Source of the DNA: MED-G105 sp050331095
Lineage (GTDB): Bacteria; Pseudomonadota; Alphaproteobacteria; Caulobacterales; Parvularculaceae
Assembly (NCBI GenBank): GCA_050331095.1
Contig: JBHJHE010000045.1
Span: 1-64,000, forward strand
Direction of reading: 5' to 3'
Length of the DNA stretch: 64,000 bases
Shown here: piece by piece, positions 8,640 through 17,795 of the stretch
Numbering within the stretch: the stretch's first letter is position 1
How the letters are laid out: the number at the start of each line of letters is the position of its first letter
Notes under the pieces: generated by a model
What the model was told of the DNA's origin: nothing
What the model saw: the letters and a program-made list of their open reading frames with translations, nothing else
Database searches by the model: none
Translations under genes and position numbers: made by a program

Positions 8640-8831
8640 AAAAAGTCCCCTTCGGCCCGTCTCGCAGCCAACGCCGCCCTTCGCGCGCGGAAACATGGTC
8701 GAAAATGCTTGTCGGTTCATCAACGAAGAAAACAACATTTGGCGCGGGCGAAGCGCTCGATTCAGAATCTCGTAACCTCAGCTGGTGAATTATAAATATA
8801 ATTGTTTGTGGATTAAAAACGCTGCTGTCCT

Positions 8832-8860
8832 AATGAATGGTTTCCTGCATTCATTTTTTT
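8832..8860. promoter_or_regulatory. Perfect 8-bp inverted repeat in an AT-rich divergent promoter region
   Basis: AATGAATG (8832-8839), an 8-base spacer, CATTCATT (8848-8855) and a T run lie in a roughly 110-bp AT-rich patch (8780-8880) between the metalloprotease and porin genes. No gene ends here, so an operator or leader hairpin for the porin operon is more likely than a terminator. Confidence 0.35.
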
Positions 8861-8912
8861 AGAAGAAATATAACGTAAACGTCATCGACTCGCGAGATTC
8901 GGACGTTAACGG

Positions 8913-10169
8913 ATGAACGGCTTCACATCGCTGCGAAGGGCCTTGTTCGGCGCGGCCGCGCTATCGTTCGCTTCGCCGGCGGCGGCTGACGACACAGCCG
9001 CGCTGACGCGCGCGCTCGAAGAGACGCAAGCTCAATTGCGCGCGCTGCAGGCGCAGGTCGACGCCCTCGAATCAGCGCTGGCGGACAAAGAAGCAGAGGA
9101 AGCGGCGGCGGACGTCATTCTCCTTTCGGAGCGCGTCGACGAGCTTGAGACGATCGCGGTCGACACGGACGAGAAGATCGGCAGCCGCGCGGTTGTGAAG
9201 GCGTTCGACGGCGCGAGCCTCGACATTGGCGGCTTCTTCGACACATCGGCGACGATCGCCATTGGCGAGGAGGGCACGGACGCTGCGTTCGACCGTCAGG
9301 TCTTCGAACTTTTGGCGAGGGCGCGACTCGGCGAACGATGGGATCTCTTCGTCGCGCAGGCCTTCGTCCGCGACGCGCCGTTGACGTTCTCCGATCCGGC
9401 CCAACGCACGACGCCGGCGTTCGCGAACAACAACTCGCCAGTCGCCACCGACACGGTTATCGCCTGGGGGCAGTACCGCCAGTCCGACGCCTTCAACGTC
9501 CGGTTCGGCCGTTTCATCACGCCGCACGGCATCGTCAACATCGAACACTTTCCCGCCTCGCTCCTTGACACCGAGCAGCCGCAGTTCCTGAGGCCGTTCA
9601 CCGGTCAAACGGTGTTTGCGAACTTTACGAACGGCGTGCAGGCCCACGGCTCGACATTCTTCGGCGACGACGCGCTTGAATATTCCGTCTACGCCGGCGT
9701 CTGGGCCGGCAACGCGACGAGCGGATCGTTCGGCGGAAGGCTGGGCTACGCCTTCGGACGCAGCGGCGTGAAGCTGGGGCTGAACGGCTTTTCGGGCGAT
9801 CGCGAAGCCGACGTCGAGGGCGACCGGTTTTACGGCGGCGGCGTCGACGTCCTGATCGACCGCGGCCCGCTCCTTTGGAAAAACGAATTGTTCTTCACTT
9901 CGGAGGGCGGCGGCGGGGATCGCCTCGCCTATTATTCACAGCCGGCGTTTCGGTTGAACGATCAGTGGACGCTTCTCTATCGCTACGATTTCCTCGATGA
10001 CGGCGCCCTCGGCGGCGAGACAGTCGAGCACACCGCCGGGATCGTATTCGATCCAATCGACAACGTTCGCCTTCGAACGTTCTACCGCCAGCAGCGCAAC
10101 CGCGCGGACGAGGGCCTCGAAGCCGCGAAGACCGACATCGTTCAAGTCGGCGCGACGTTCAATTTTTAG
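8913..10169 (+). CDS. Outer-membrane porin with N-terminal coiled coil (OprO/OprP-like)
   Basis: A 418-residue protein. A signal peptide ends at SPAAAD. A coiled-coil segment (about 25-85, ALTRALEETQAQLRALQAQVDALESAL) follows, then a beta-barrel with alternating aromatic strands that ends in ATFNF with a terminal Phe. Strands such as FNVRFGRFITPHGIVNIEHFP and LLYRYDFLDD resemble phosphate-selective porins O and P. It is first gene of a three-gene operon with a PstS-like small protein (9 bp downstream) and a hybrid histidine kinase. That favours uptake or sensing of an oxyanion such as phosphate, but the substrate is inferred only from context. Confidence 0.75.
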   Translation: MNGFTSLRRALFGAAALSFASPAAADDTAALTRALEETQAQLRALQAQVDALESALADKEAEEAAADVILLSERVDELETIAVDTDEKIGSRAVVKAFDGASLDIGGFFDTSATIAIGEEGTDAAFDRQVFELLARARLGERWDLFVAQAFVRDAPLTFSDPAQRTTPAFANNNSPVATDTVIAWGQYRQSDAFNVRFGRFITPHGIVNIEHFPASLLDTEQPQFLRPFTGQTVFANFTNGVQAHGSTFFGDDALEYSVYAGVWAGNATSGSFGGRLGYAFGRSGVKLGLNGFSGDREADVEGDRFYGGGVDVLIDRGPLLWKNELFFTSEGGGGDRLAYYSQPAFRLNDQWTLLYRYDFLDDGALGGETVEHTAGIVFDPIDNVRLRTFYRQQRNRADEGLEAAKTDIVQVGATFNF

Positions 10170-10178
10170 GGCGGCGAC

Positions 10179-10673
10179 ATGCGCAAGACATGCCTTGTTC
10201 TTCTCGCCTGGGTGTTGGTCGCCGCCTTCGCTCCCTCTGACTTGAGCGGGGCCGCCGACCCGGCGGGGGGCGACGGGGTCGTCGTGCTCGTCAACGCGCA
10301 TAACGAGATTTCGCTGGACGAGGACGAAACGAAACGTCTCCTTCGCCGGCTTTATCTCAAAGAGCGCTCATCGTGGCCCGACGGCGAGCGGGCGGTGTTT
10401 TTCGCGCGCGCGTCCGCCGACGTCGCCGAGCGCCGGTTCCGCCGCGAGATCCTCGACATGACCGATGCGTCGCTCGACGACCATTGGATCCGGCAGAAAC
10501 AGACGCGCGGCGAGACGCCCCCGCGCGCCGTCAGGTCGACCCGCATTTTGATGCGCCAGATCGAACGACGGCCGAACGCGGTCGGCGTCGTTACGAAAAG
10601 CGAATTCGACGAGTTGTCAGGAACGCATGAGAACGTTCGTATCTTGATCTCTTTACATGGAGACGCGCGATGA
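10179..10673 (+). CDS. Small periplasmic phosphate-binding-protein-like (PBP superfamily) protein
   Basis: A 164-residue protein with a signal peptide (cleavage near SGAAD). The body follows the short PstS-like pattern: VVLVNAHNEISLDEDETKRLLRRLYL (the position of the 'iFlGk' segment), WPDGERAVFFARAS, then an RRFRREILDM helix, HWIRQKQTRGETPP, and the terminal NAVGVVTKSEF strand, which corresponds to 'gaIGYv'. Proteins of this size are roughly one lobe of PstS and cannot form a full ABC transport system. Its stop overlaps the histidine kinase start (ATGA), so it is likely a periplasmic sensing partner of that kinase. Confidence 0.68.
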   Translation: MRKTCLVLLAWVLVAAFAPSDLSGAADPAGGDGVVVLVNAHNEISLDEDETKRLLRRLYLKERSSWPDGERAVFFARASADVAERRFRREILDMTDASLDDHWIRQKQTRGETPPRAVRSTRILMRQIERRPNAVGVVTKSEFDELSGTHENVRILISLHGDAR

Positions 10674-13477
10674 CCGATCGATCGTTTCGAGGCGGATCGC
10701 TGCGCGTGTCCCTGGTCGCCCAGCTCGGCCTTGTCGCTCTTCTCGTCGTGTCGTTGTGCGGGTTGTTGATCTTCGCCGGCGTTCAGAACCGGGCGTCGAT
10801 CGAGAACCAGCAACGCGTCGACCGCGCATATCTGGACGCGTTGGAGCTCGACGAAATCATCGACGGCCTCACCTATCTCGGGGCGGAGCTTTCCAACAGC
10901 CTTTCCGATGAATCATACGACGCCTTCTTGAAGGCGTCGGCCCGCGCCGACGTGTCCGTCGAAGAGGTCGACGACGCCGCGTTGCGCGTCCGCCTGCGTC
11001 GACGCAAGGAGGAAATCGTCGACAATGCGATCGCCGCGCTTGACGCCTATGTCGTCGATGACCGCGCGACCGGCGACGGCCATATGGCCCGCGTGCGCGC
11101 CGCGGCCGCCGCGCTCAACGGTCTCGTCCAGGATCATGTGCGCGTCTTCGAAGAACAAAGGTTGCGGGAGGAAACGGCCATCCTTGAATGCACCGCGCTC
11201 GTGCAGAGGACGTCGGCGGTCGTCGCCGCGACGACGGTGATCATCTTCATTACAGTGATCGTAAGTCTGTGGCGAAGTTTTTTCAGTCCCGTCGAAGCCC
11301 TCGCTGCGAGCGTCTCGAAAGCCGCGGCGTCGCCTTGGGATGCGGCGCGTTGGAAACTCACGCGCCTTGCCGACAATGAAATCGGCCGCGTCGGCGCCGC
11401 GCTGAACACGCTCCTCGACGCGGCGGAGACGTCGATCCGAGAAGCGAGATTGCGGGCCGACGACGCGGAGAAAGCCGAACAAAGATGGAAGGCGCTCTTC
11501 AACGAGTCGCCCGACGCGATCGTTCTGCTCAACCCGAAGACGACGGAGCTTCTTGAACGCAACCCCGCGTGCGACCGGCTCTTGTGCATCGGGGCCGACG
11601 AGGCGCGCGCGAACGATCAACTAACGGCGCTCGAGCTCCATCGTCACGAGGTGAGGGAGCTGAAGTCGTTTCTCTCGGAAGTCGCCTCGAAAGGTTGTGC
11701 ACGGAACGACGCATTGTCGTGCGGCCTTGAGGAGCGCCGGATCCCGGTGTCGGTCGTCGGCGTCACCGTGCCGCGCGACGACGGCGACGCCATCCTTCTC
11801 CACATCCGGGATATATCGGCGCAGAGAGAATACGAGCGCGAGCTTAAGGAGGCGCGCGAGGAGGCGCTGCGCGCGGCGCAATCGAAGAGCAACTTCCTCG
11901 CGAACATGAGCCACGAGATCCGTACGCCTATGAACGGCGTCATGGGCATGGCGGAGGTGCTCGCCAACACCGAGCTCACGCCCCGGCAAATGAATTTCGT
12001 CAACATCATCAACAAGTCGAGCAACGCGCTGCTGACGATCATCAACGACATTCTCGATTTTTCCAAGATCGATTCCGGCCGCGTGTCGTTCGACGAACGG
12101 CCGTTCAACCTCAAGACCGTGGTCGAGGACGTCATCAGCCTCGTCGCAACGAAGGCGGACGAAAAATCGATCGAGCTGATCGTCCGTTACGAGCCGGGAC
12201 TGCCGGAGGATTTCATCGGCGACGACGGCCGCATGCGGCAGGCTCTGATGAACCTTGTCGGCAACGCAATCAAGTTTACCGAGGCGGGCCATGTGCTCGT
12301 AGACGTTTCCGGCCGAAGCGACGGGCGCACCGCCCTGCTAAAGGCGCGCATCGAAGACACCGGCGTCGGCGTTCCCGAAGACAAGCTCGACGAGATATTC
12401 GAGAAGTTCAACCAGGTGGACAATTCCGCGACGCGCAAGTTCGAGGGCACCGGGCTCGGCCACGCCATATGCCGGATGCTGATCGAAAAGATGGGCGGCG
12501 AGATCGGCGTCGACAGCGTCGTCGGTTCAGGCTCGACCTTCTGGTTCGAGATCGAGCTGCCGATCAGCGACGAGCGCGCGCCGAAGAAGGTCTTGCCGAT
12601 CGACGTCGACGGCAAGCGCGCGCTAATCGTCGACGACAACCCGGTCAACCGCGAGATCCTCGTGGAGCAATTGACGAGCTGGCGGTTGCGGCCCGTCGCC
12701 GTCGACGGCGCCGCGGGCGCTCTTGAAGCGGCGCGGCGCGCTGCGCGCGAGGACGCGCCGTTCGATCTCTTGGTGCTCGACTACCAAATGCCTGAAGCCG
12801 ACGGGGTGACGACCTTTGAGCGCATCAAGGCCGAGCTTGGCGCCGCGACGGCGCCTTGCGTTCTGCTGACGTCGGTGAGCGACGACGACAATCGCGGGCG
12901 CGCCCGGGCGGCCGGCGTTCAGACGACGCTGACGAAGCCGGCGCGCTCCTCGGCGCTTTTCGACGCGATCGTCGGCGTTCTGAGCGAGGGCCGGCTTTCC
13001 AATCGGCGACCGGCGGCGCGCGCGAAGGCCGACGGCGCGTGCGCCGGCGAAGAGCCGTCGCGCGACGAACGCGGGCCGCTGATCCTTGTCGCGGAGGACA
13101 ATGAGGTGAACCGCGCCGTCGTCGGCGAACTGCTGAAGTCGCTCGGTTATGATTTCATCCTCGCCGAGGACGGCCGCGAGGCCGTCGACGCCGTCGACGT
13201 CCATGCGCCGGACGTCGTTCTGATGGACGTGTCGATGCCGGTGATGAACGGCCTTGAGGCGACCGCGGAAATCAAGCGCCGTGACGCGGCGACGGGCCGC
13301 AAAACGATCGTGGTCGGACTGACCGCCAACGCCCTGGCCGGCGACCGCGAAAAATGCCTCGACGCCGGCATGGACGATTACCTGTCGAAACCCGTCAACC
13401 GCGAGCGGCTGGGCCAGTGCGTCTCCACCTGGCTCGCCCATATCAATGTCGCGCCCGCCGACGACGAGGTCGCATAG
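10670..13477 (+). CDS. Hybrid sensor histidine kinase with two receiver domains
   Basis: A 935-residue kinase. Two transmembrane helices (about 12-35 and 180-202) flank a helical periplasmic sensor. A HAMP-like segment and a PAS domain (WKALFNESPDAIVLLNP) follow, then HisKA with His415 in MSHEIRTPMNG, and an ATPase domain (NLVGNAIKF, DTGVGVPEDKL). Receiver 1 has LIVDDNPVNREIL and Asp704, and receiver 2 has LVAEDNEVNR, Asp853 in MDVSMPVMNG and the conserved Lys in LSKPVNR. The G2 box reads GTGLGHAIC where GTGLGLAIC is usual. No Hpt domain is present, so phosphotransfer must use a separate protein. The gene is the last of the porin/PBP-like operon, with a 4-bp overlap to its upstream neighbour. 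Confidence 0.92.
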   Translation: MTDRSFRGGSLRVSLVAQLGLVALLVVSLCGLLIFAGVQNRASIENQQRVDRAYLDALELDEIIDGLTYLGAELSNSLSDESYDAFLKASARADVSVEEVDDAALRVRLRRRKEEIVDNAIAALDAYVVDDRATGDGHMARVRAAAAALNGLVQDHVRVFEEQRLREETAILECTALVQRTSAVVAATTVIIFITVIVSLWRSFFSPVEALAASVSKAAASPWDAARWKLTRLADNEIGRVGAALNTLLDAAETSIREARLRADDAEKAEQRWKALFNESPDAIVLLNPKTTELLERNPACDRLLCIGADEARANDQLTALELHRHEVRELKSFLSEVASKGCARNDALSCGLEERRIPVSVVGVTVPRDDGDAILLHIRDISAQREYERELKEAREEALRAAQSKSNFLANMSHEIRTPMNGVMGMAEVLANTELTPRQMNFVNIINKSSNALLTIINDILDFSKIDSGRVSFDERPFNLKTVVEDVISLVATKADEKSIELIVRYEPGLPEDFIGDDGRMRQALMNLVGNAIKFTEAGHVLVDVSGRSDGRTALLKARIEDTGVGVPEDKLDEIFEKFNQVDNSATRKFEGTGLGHAICRMLIEKMGGEIGVDSVVGSGSTFWFEIELPISDERAPKKVLPIDVDGKRALIVDDNPVNREILVEQLTSWRLRPVAVDGAAGALEAARRAAREDAPFDLLVLDYQMPEADGVTTFERIKAELGAATAPCVLLTSVSDDDNRGRARAAGVQTTLTKPARSSALFDAIVGVLSEGRLSNRRPAARAKADGACAGEEPSRDERGPLILVAEDNEVNRAVVGELLKSLGYDFILAEDGREAVDAVDVHAPDVVLMDVSMPVMNGLEATAEIKRRDAATGRKTIVVGLTANALAGDREKCLDAGMDDYLSKPVNRERLGQCVSTWLAHINVAPADDEVA

Positions 13478-13501
13478 AGCGACGCTAAGTGATTGATTTA
13501 A

Positions 13502-13576
13502 TGGTGGGCGCGGCTGGGTTCGAACCAGCGACCCCTACGGTGTGAACGTAGTGCTCTCCCGCTGAGCTACGCGCCC
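13502..13576 (-). tRNA. tRNA-Val (anticodon CAC)
   Basis: A complete 75-base cloverleaf on the minus strand. The acceptor GGGCGCG pairs with CGCGCCC, the D-arm is GCTC...GAGC, the anticodon stem is CTACG/CGTAG with loop TTCACAC, and the T-arm is GCTGG-TTCGAAC-CCAGC. The CCA end is encoded. Its 3' flank (TAAATCAATCAC on the minus strand) resembles that of the second tRNA-Val at 28101. Confidence 0.97.
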
Positions 13577-13670
13577 TCGTCGCCGCGGCGGACGCGACGA
13601 ATTCCGCAAATGAACGGCGGGCGGGCGCGGCGTCAAGCGCCGATCGCGCGGGAGCCCGTGATCGGCTTGT

Positions 13671-14846
13671 TCAGGCGGCGCTTGAGCGGCGCGGGGCGAG
13701 GACGCGTTCCGGCGGCGTGACGATGAACGCGGAGAGGCCTTCGCCCGCCGTCGAGGCGAGCTTCAGGGCGCCGCCATGGGCCCGCGCGATGGCCTGGGCG
13801 AGCGGCAGGCCGAGGCCGAGGCCTTCGGTCGAGCGGCTCAGCGACATGTTGAGCTGGGTGAAAGGCTGGATGAGCCCGTCGAGGCGGTCCGGCGGCACGC
13901 CCGGCCCTTCGTCGCGCACGAGGAACGCGACCCCGCCGCCCTTCGGTCGGCCCGTGGCGACGGTTACCGTCGTGCCATGGGGCGAGAGCATCACCGCATT
14001 GTCGACGAGCTTCCAAAGGGCGCGCGTCATCAGTTGGCGGTCGCAACGGATTTCGAGATCGTCGTCGTGGATCGCCACTTTGATCGCGATGCGCGCGAGT
14101 CCTGCTTCCTTCGCCGCCAGGTCGACGGCGGGCTCGACGACGTCGCGCAAGGCGCTGTCGGCTTCGTTGAGCGCGATCGGGCCGGCGCGCGAATCCGACG
14201 CGAGCAACATGTCGGAGACTGAATTCAAGAGCCGTTTGCCGCCGTCGACGACATAATCCGCGTATTCCTTGTTCGAAGGATCGGCTACGTCGTCGAAATG
14301 GGCGCTCAGCATTTGCCCGAAGCCGATGATGGCGTTGAGGGGCGTGCGCAGCTCGTGGCTCATCAGCGACATGAGCGCGTCCTTGAAACGCTCGCCCGCC
14401 TCGGCGCGGTCGCGCGCGGCGCTCAGCGCCGCCTGGTCGCGCGCCGCCTGCAGAACGAACTTCACGGAATTGCCGAGAAGGGCCCAGTTCATGGGCTTGG
14501 CGAGGAACGACGTCGCGCCGACGGCGAAGGCCCGTTCGACCGCTTCGCTGGAATCGCTACCGGTGATCACGATGATCGGGATCGCGGCGAGCGCGGCGTC
14601 GGCGCGCAAGGTTTCTGTGAATTCGTAGCCGCCCATCTCGGGCATATCGAGATCGGTGATCACGAGGTCGCACGGCGTCTCGCGTATCTCGTCGAGCCCG
14701 GCGCGGCCGTTCTCGGCGACGATCGCGACGTAGCCCGCTTCCGCGAGCTTGGCCGACGCCAGCTCGCGCATGATCGGGTCGTCGTCGATGATTAAAATTC
14801 GCGCCGGATTTTCCATTCCGTCGGCCGTCTCTAACCGCTCCGCCAT
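13671..14846 (-). CDS. Receiver-histidine kinase (REC-HisKA-HATPase), soluble
   Basis: A 391-residue cytoplasmic protein. The receiver (ILIIDDDPIMREL, phospho-acceptor in TDLDMPEMGG, Lys in FLAKPMNW) is followed by a short coiled coil, HisKA (LMSHELRTPLNAIIGFG) and an ATPase domain (LWKLVDNAV, RDEGPGVPPDRL, GLGLGLPLAQAIA). There are no membrane helices, so the input is probably phosphorylation of its own receiver by another kinase. An alternative ATG at 14816 (MENPARIL) would remove ten residues before the receiver and may be the true start. It is divergent from the hybrid kinase at 14984 with a 137-bp gap, which suggests they work in one pathway. Confidence 0.88.
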   Translation of the reverse strand: MAERLETADGMENPARILIIDDDPIMRELASAKLAEAGYVAIVAENGRAGLDEIRETPCDLVITDLDMPEMGGYEFTETLRADAALAAIPIIVITGSDSSEAVERAFAVGATSFLAKPMNWALLGNSVKFVLQAARDQAALSAARDRAEAGERFKDALMSLMSHELRTPLNAIIGFGQMLSAHFDDVADPSNKEYADYVVDGGKRLLNSVSDMLLASDSRAGPIALNEADSALRDVVEPAVDLAAKEAGLARIAIKVAIHDDDLEIRCDRQLMTRALWKLVDNAVMLSPHGTTVTVATGRPKGGGVAFLVRDEGPGVPPDRLDGLIQPFTQLNMSLSRSTEGLGLGLPLAQAIARAHGGALKLASTAGEGLSAFIVTPPERVLAPRRSSAA

Positions 14847-14983
14847 TAAGCGTTTCTATGGCGCGGCGCCCGTTAACAGGGGCTTTCGCCGGCCAAACGG
14901 TCGTCGAACCGACGCCTTTCGCCCAGCCGACGGCAAACAATTCGCAACCTATCGCGCCCAATCTCGATCGTTGGTTGTAACCA

Positions 14984-17764
14984 ATGGCGCGGGACGTCTC
15001 GCTAGTGGCTCCACGGTACCGATCGCTGCGCGGCCGGCTGACGACGCTCGTCGTCGTCGCCATCCTGAGCGCCGTCGGCGTCGCCACTCTGCTGGCGGGC
15101 TGGCGAGAATTCCGGATCTACGATTACGACACCAAGACCAATCTCGCCGCGACGGCTACGATTTTCGCCTCGTCCATCGCCGAGCCCTTGAGCCGCGGCG
15201 AAACCGCGCCGGTCTATGAATCCCTGCGGGCGATTTCGCGCCTGCCGGCGATAGATTATGTGCGCGTCGAAAACGCCGACGGCGCGCTCTTCGCCGAACT
15301 GGGAGGGGCGGTGGCGCTCGAGCCCGCGACGGGCGGCGTCGCCGACCGGCCGCTTGCGGTCCTCGCGCCGCGCACGCTGAACGCCCGCGCGCTGATCGTC
15401 GATGGCGGCCTCGAGATCGGGGCGCTCGTCGTCTACTCAAAGACCGAGCCCCTGTTCGACCGGGTGAAGACGCTCGTATTCGACGCCCTCTTCGCCGCGA
15501 CGTTCTCAACGCTCCTGGGCCTCCTGATCGCGTTGCGCATGCAGCGGGCCGTCACTGAGCCGATCACGCAATTGATGCGGGTCATGAACGCCGTCCGGCG
15601 CACGCGGGACTTTTCGAAGCGCGCCTTCCGCGTCAGCGACGATGAGACGGGCGAGCTCGTCGACGCCTTCAACGAGATGCTCTACCAGGTGCAGGAGCGC
15701 GACGCGAAGCTACTCAGCCACCAGGAAAACCTCCAGCGTATCGTCCGTCAGCGGACGAAAGAGCTTCATCGGGCCAAAGAAGCGGCCGAGGCGGCGAGCC
15801 AGTCCAAGTCGGAATTCCTCGCGACGATGAGCCATGAAATCCGTACGCCAATGAACGGCATGCTGGTCATGGCCGAGATGCTGAGCGACGCCGACCTGCC
15901 GCCGCGCCACAAGCGCTACGCAGACGTGATCGTCAAATCGGGGCAGAGCCTCCTCGCCATCATCAACGACATTCTCGACTTCTCGAAGATCGAAGCGGGG
16001 CGGCTGGAGCTTGAGCGCATCGCCTACGATCCGGCCGAGGCGATCAACGAAGTCGTCGGCCTCTTTTGGGAGCGCGCGACGTCGCGGGGCATCGACCTCG
16101 CGGTTTACGTGGGGCCCGCCATGCCGTCGCAGATCATGGGCGACCCGACGCGGCTGAAGCAGGTCCTGTCGAACCTCGTCAACAATTCGCTGAAATTCAC
16201 CGAACAGGGCAGCGTCACCATCTCGGCGAAGCGCATCGAAGCCTCAGGCGAAAACTGCGTGGTCGAATTTTCCGTCACCGACACGGGCGTCGGGATCTCG
16301 GCGGAGAAACTGCCGACGATCTTCGACGCGTTTTCACAGGCCGATCAGAGCACGACGCGCAAATACGGCGGGTCCGGCCTAGGCCTCGCCATCTGTCGGC
16401 GGCTCGTGGAGGGCATGGGCGGGTCGATCGGCGTCGCCTCGCGCATGGGCGAAGGCTCGCGTTTCTATTTTAAATTTGAAACCGTCTCGGTCAGCCCGTC
16501 CGTCAGGTACAAAGAGGCGCGGGGCGGCCAGCGCGCGCTTGTGGCGCTTGAGGGCGCGGCGACGGCGAAAAGCCTCAGGCTCTACCTCGAAGAGGCCGGC
16601 TTCGTCGTGGAGAACGTCGAACGGCTCGACCAACTCATGCAGCGCCTTCCGTATTCAAACGTTCTCTTCGCCTCGACGAGCCTCCTGCGGCGTTGCGCCG
16701 AAGCGCTCAAGGCCGGCGGCGACGCCTGGACGCCGCCGCGCGTTTGCGTTGGCGAGTTAGGCGACGACGCGCCCGACCAGTTGCTTCTCGACGGCGTCGC
16801 CGAGGACGTCGTCCTGAAGCCGCTCACCCGGCGCGAAGCGTTCGAACAAATCGAGCGCGTCATCGCCAATCGGCCGCGTGGGCACGATGCTTTGCGCGTG
16901 GTGGCGCCGGCGACCAACGCGATGCCGCGTTTTTCGGGCGGGCGCGTCCTCGCCGCGGACGACAGCGCGGTCAATCGCGAGGTCGTGGGCGAGGCCCTGT
17001 CGCGCCTCGGACTCGACGCCGTCATCGTCGAGGACGGTTCGGCCGCCTTCGACGCCGCGACGTCGGAGAACTTCGACCTGGCGCTGATGGATTGCTCGAT
17101 GCCTGGCATGGATGGCCTCGAGGCGACCCGCGCCATCCGCGCCTTCGAACAGAAAACCGGTCGGCCGCGCCTGCCGATCCTCGCGCTGACGGCCCACGTC
17201 GCCAGCAGCAACGTGCGCTGGCGCGAGGCGGGTATGGACGACTTTCTGTCGAAGCCATTCACGATCAATCAGCTGGCGGAGGCGATCGGCCGCTATGTGA
17301 GCCTCGCCGAGCCGCCGATGGCCGCGCGTCCGGACGATGGAGACGCGAGCGACGTCGCTACTGCGAGCGCCGAAGACGCAAGCAAGAGCGCCGGCGCGTC
17401 GAGCGACGAACTTTTCAACGCGGCGAGCCTGCGCGACCTCGCCCAGCTCGACGGCGGGCGCGGCGATCTCGTCGCCCGCGCGCTCAATCTGTTCTCAGAA
17501 CATTCAAAACCCGCCATGCGCCGGCTCGTCGAGGCGGCGCAAACCGCCGATGCGGACGAAACGAAGCGAGCCGCCCACGCCCTGAAGTCGATGAGCCTCA
17601 GCATCGGGGCGAAACCGTTGGCGGCGCTCTGCGCCGAGCTGGAGGCCGCCTCGGCGGACCCCGCGGCCGTCGCGACGCTGATGAAGCGGGCGCGAAAGAC
17701 TTTCGTCGCCACGCACCGCGCCCTCCCGGACGTCCGCGCCACGTACGCTCGCGTCGCAGCCTGA
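14984..17764 (+). CDS. Hybrid sensor histidine kinase with pseudo-receiver, receiver and Hpt domains
   Basis: A 926-residue kinase. Two transmembrane helices (about 20-40 and 165-185) bracket a periplasmic dCache/CHASE-like sensor. A HAMP-type linker and coiled coil lead to HisKA with His284 (MSHEIRTPMNG) and the ATPase domain (NLVNNSLKF, DTGVGISAEKL, GSGLGLAICRRL). Residues about 505-640 have receiver-like strand/helix order but no acceptor Asp, so this is a pseudo-receiver. A true receiver follows (VLAADDSAVNREVV, Asp703 in MDCSMPGMDG, Lys in FLSKPF). The C-terminal Hpt has His865 in AAHALKSMS. All relay steps are therefore in one chain, as in BarA-type kinases. The response regulator output is not in the window. 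Confidence 0.92.
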   Translation: MARDVSLVAPRYRSLRGRLTTLVVVAILSAVGVATLLAGWREFRIYDYDTKTNLAATATIFASSIAEPLSRGETAPVYESLRAISRLPAIDYVRVENADGALFAELGGAVALEPATGGVADRPLAVLAPRTLNARALIVDGGLEIGALVVYSKTEPLFDRVKTLVFDALFAATFSTLLGLLIALRMQRAVTEPITQLMRVMNAVRRTRDFSKRAFRVSDDETGELVDAFNEMLYQVQERDAKLLSHQENLQRIVRQRTKELHRAKEAAEAASQSKSEFLATMSHEIRTPMNGMLVMAEMLSDADLPPRHKRYADVIVKSGQSLLAIINDILDFSKIEAGRLELERIAYDPAEAINEVVGLFWERATSRGIDLAVYVGPAMPSQIMGDPTRLKQVLSNLVNNSLKFTEQGSVTISAKRIEASGENCVVEFSVTDTGVGISAEKLPTIFDAFSQADQSTTRKYGGSGLGLAICRRLVEGMGGSIGVASRMGEGSRFYFKFETVSVSPSVRYKEARGGQRALVALEGAATAKSLRLYLEEAGFVVENVERLDQLMQRLPYSNVLFASTSLLRRCAEALKAGGDAWTPPRVCVGELGDDAPDQLLLDGVAEDVVLKPLTRREAFEQIERVIANRPRGHDALRVVAPATNAMPRFSGGRVLAADDSAVNREVVGEALSRLGLDAVIVEDGSAAFDAATSENFDLALMDCSMPGMDGLEATRAIRAFEQKTGRPRLPILALTAHVASSNVRWREAGMDDFLSKPFTINQLAEAIGRYVSLAEPPMAARPDDGDASDVATASAEDASKSAGASSDELFNAASLRDLAQLDGGRGDLVARALNLFSEHSKPAMRRLVEAAQTADADETKRAAHALKSMSLSIGAKPLAALCAELEAASADPAAVATLMKRARKTFVATHRALPDVRATYARVAA

Positions 17765-17795
17765 CCGTTCAGTTCGTCAACTAAGGTCCTTATCG

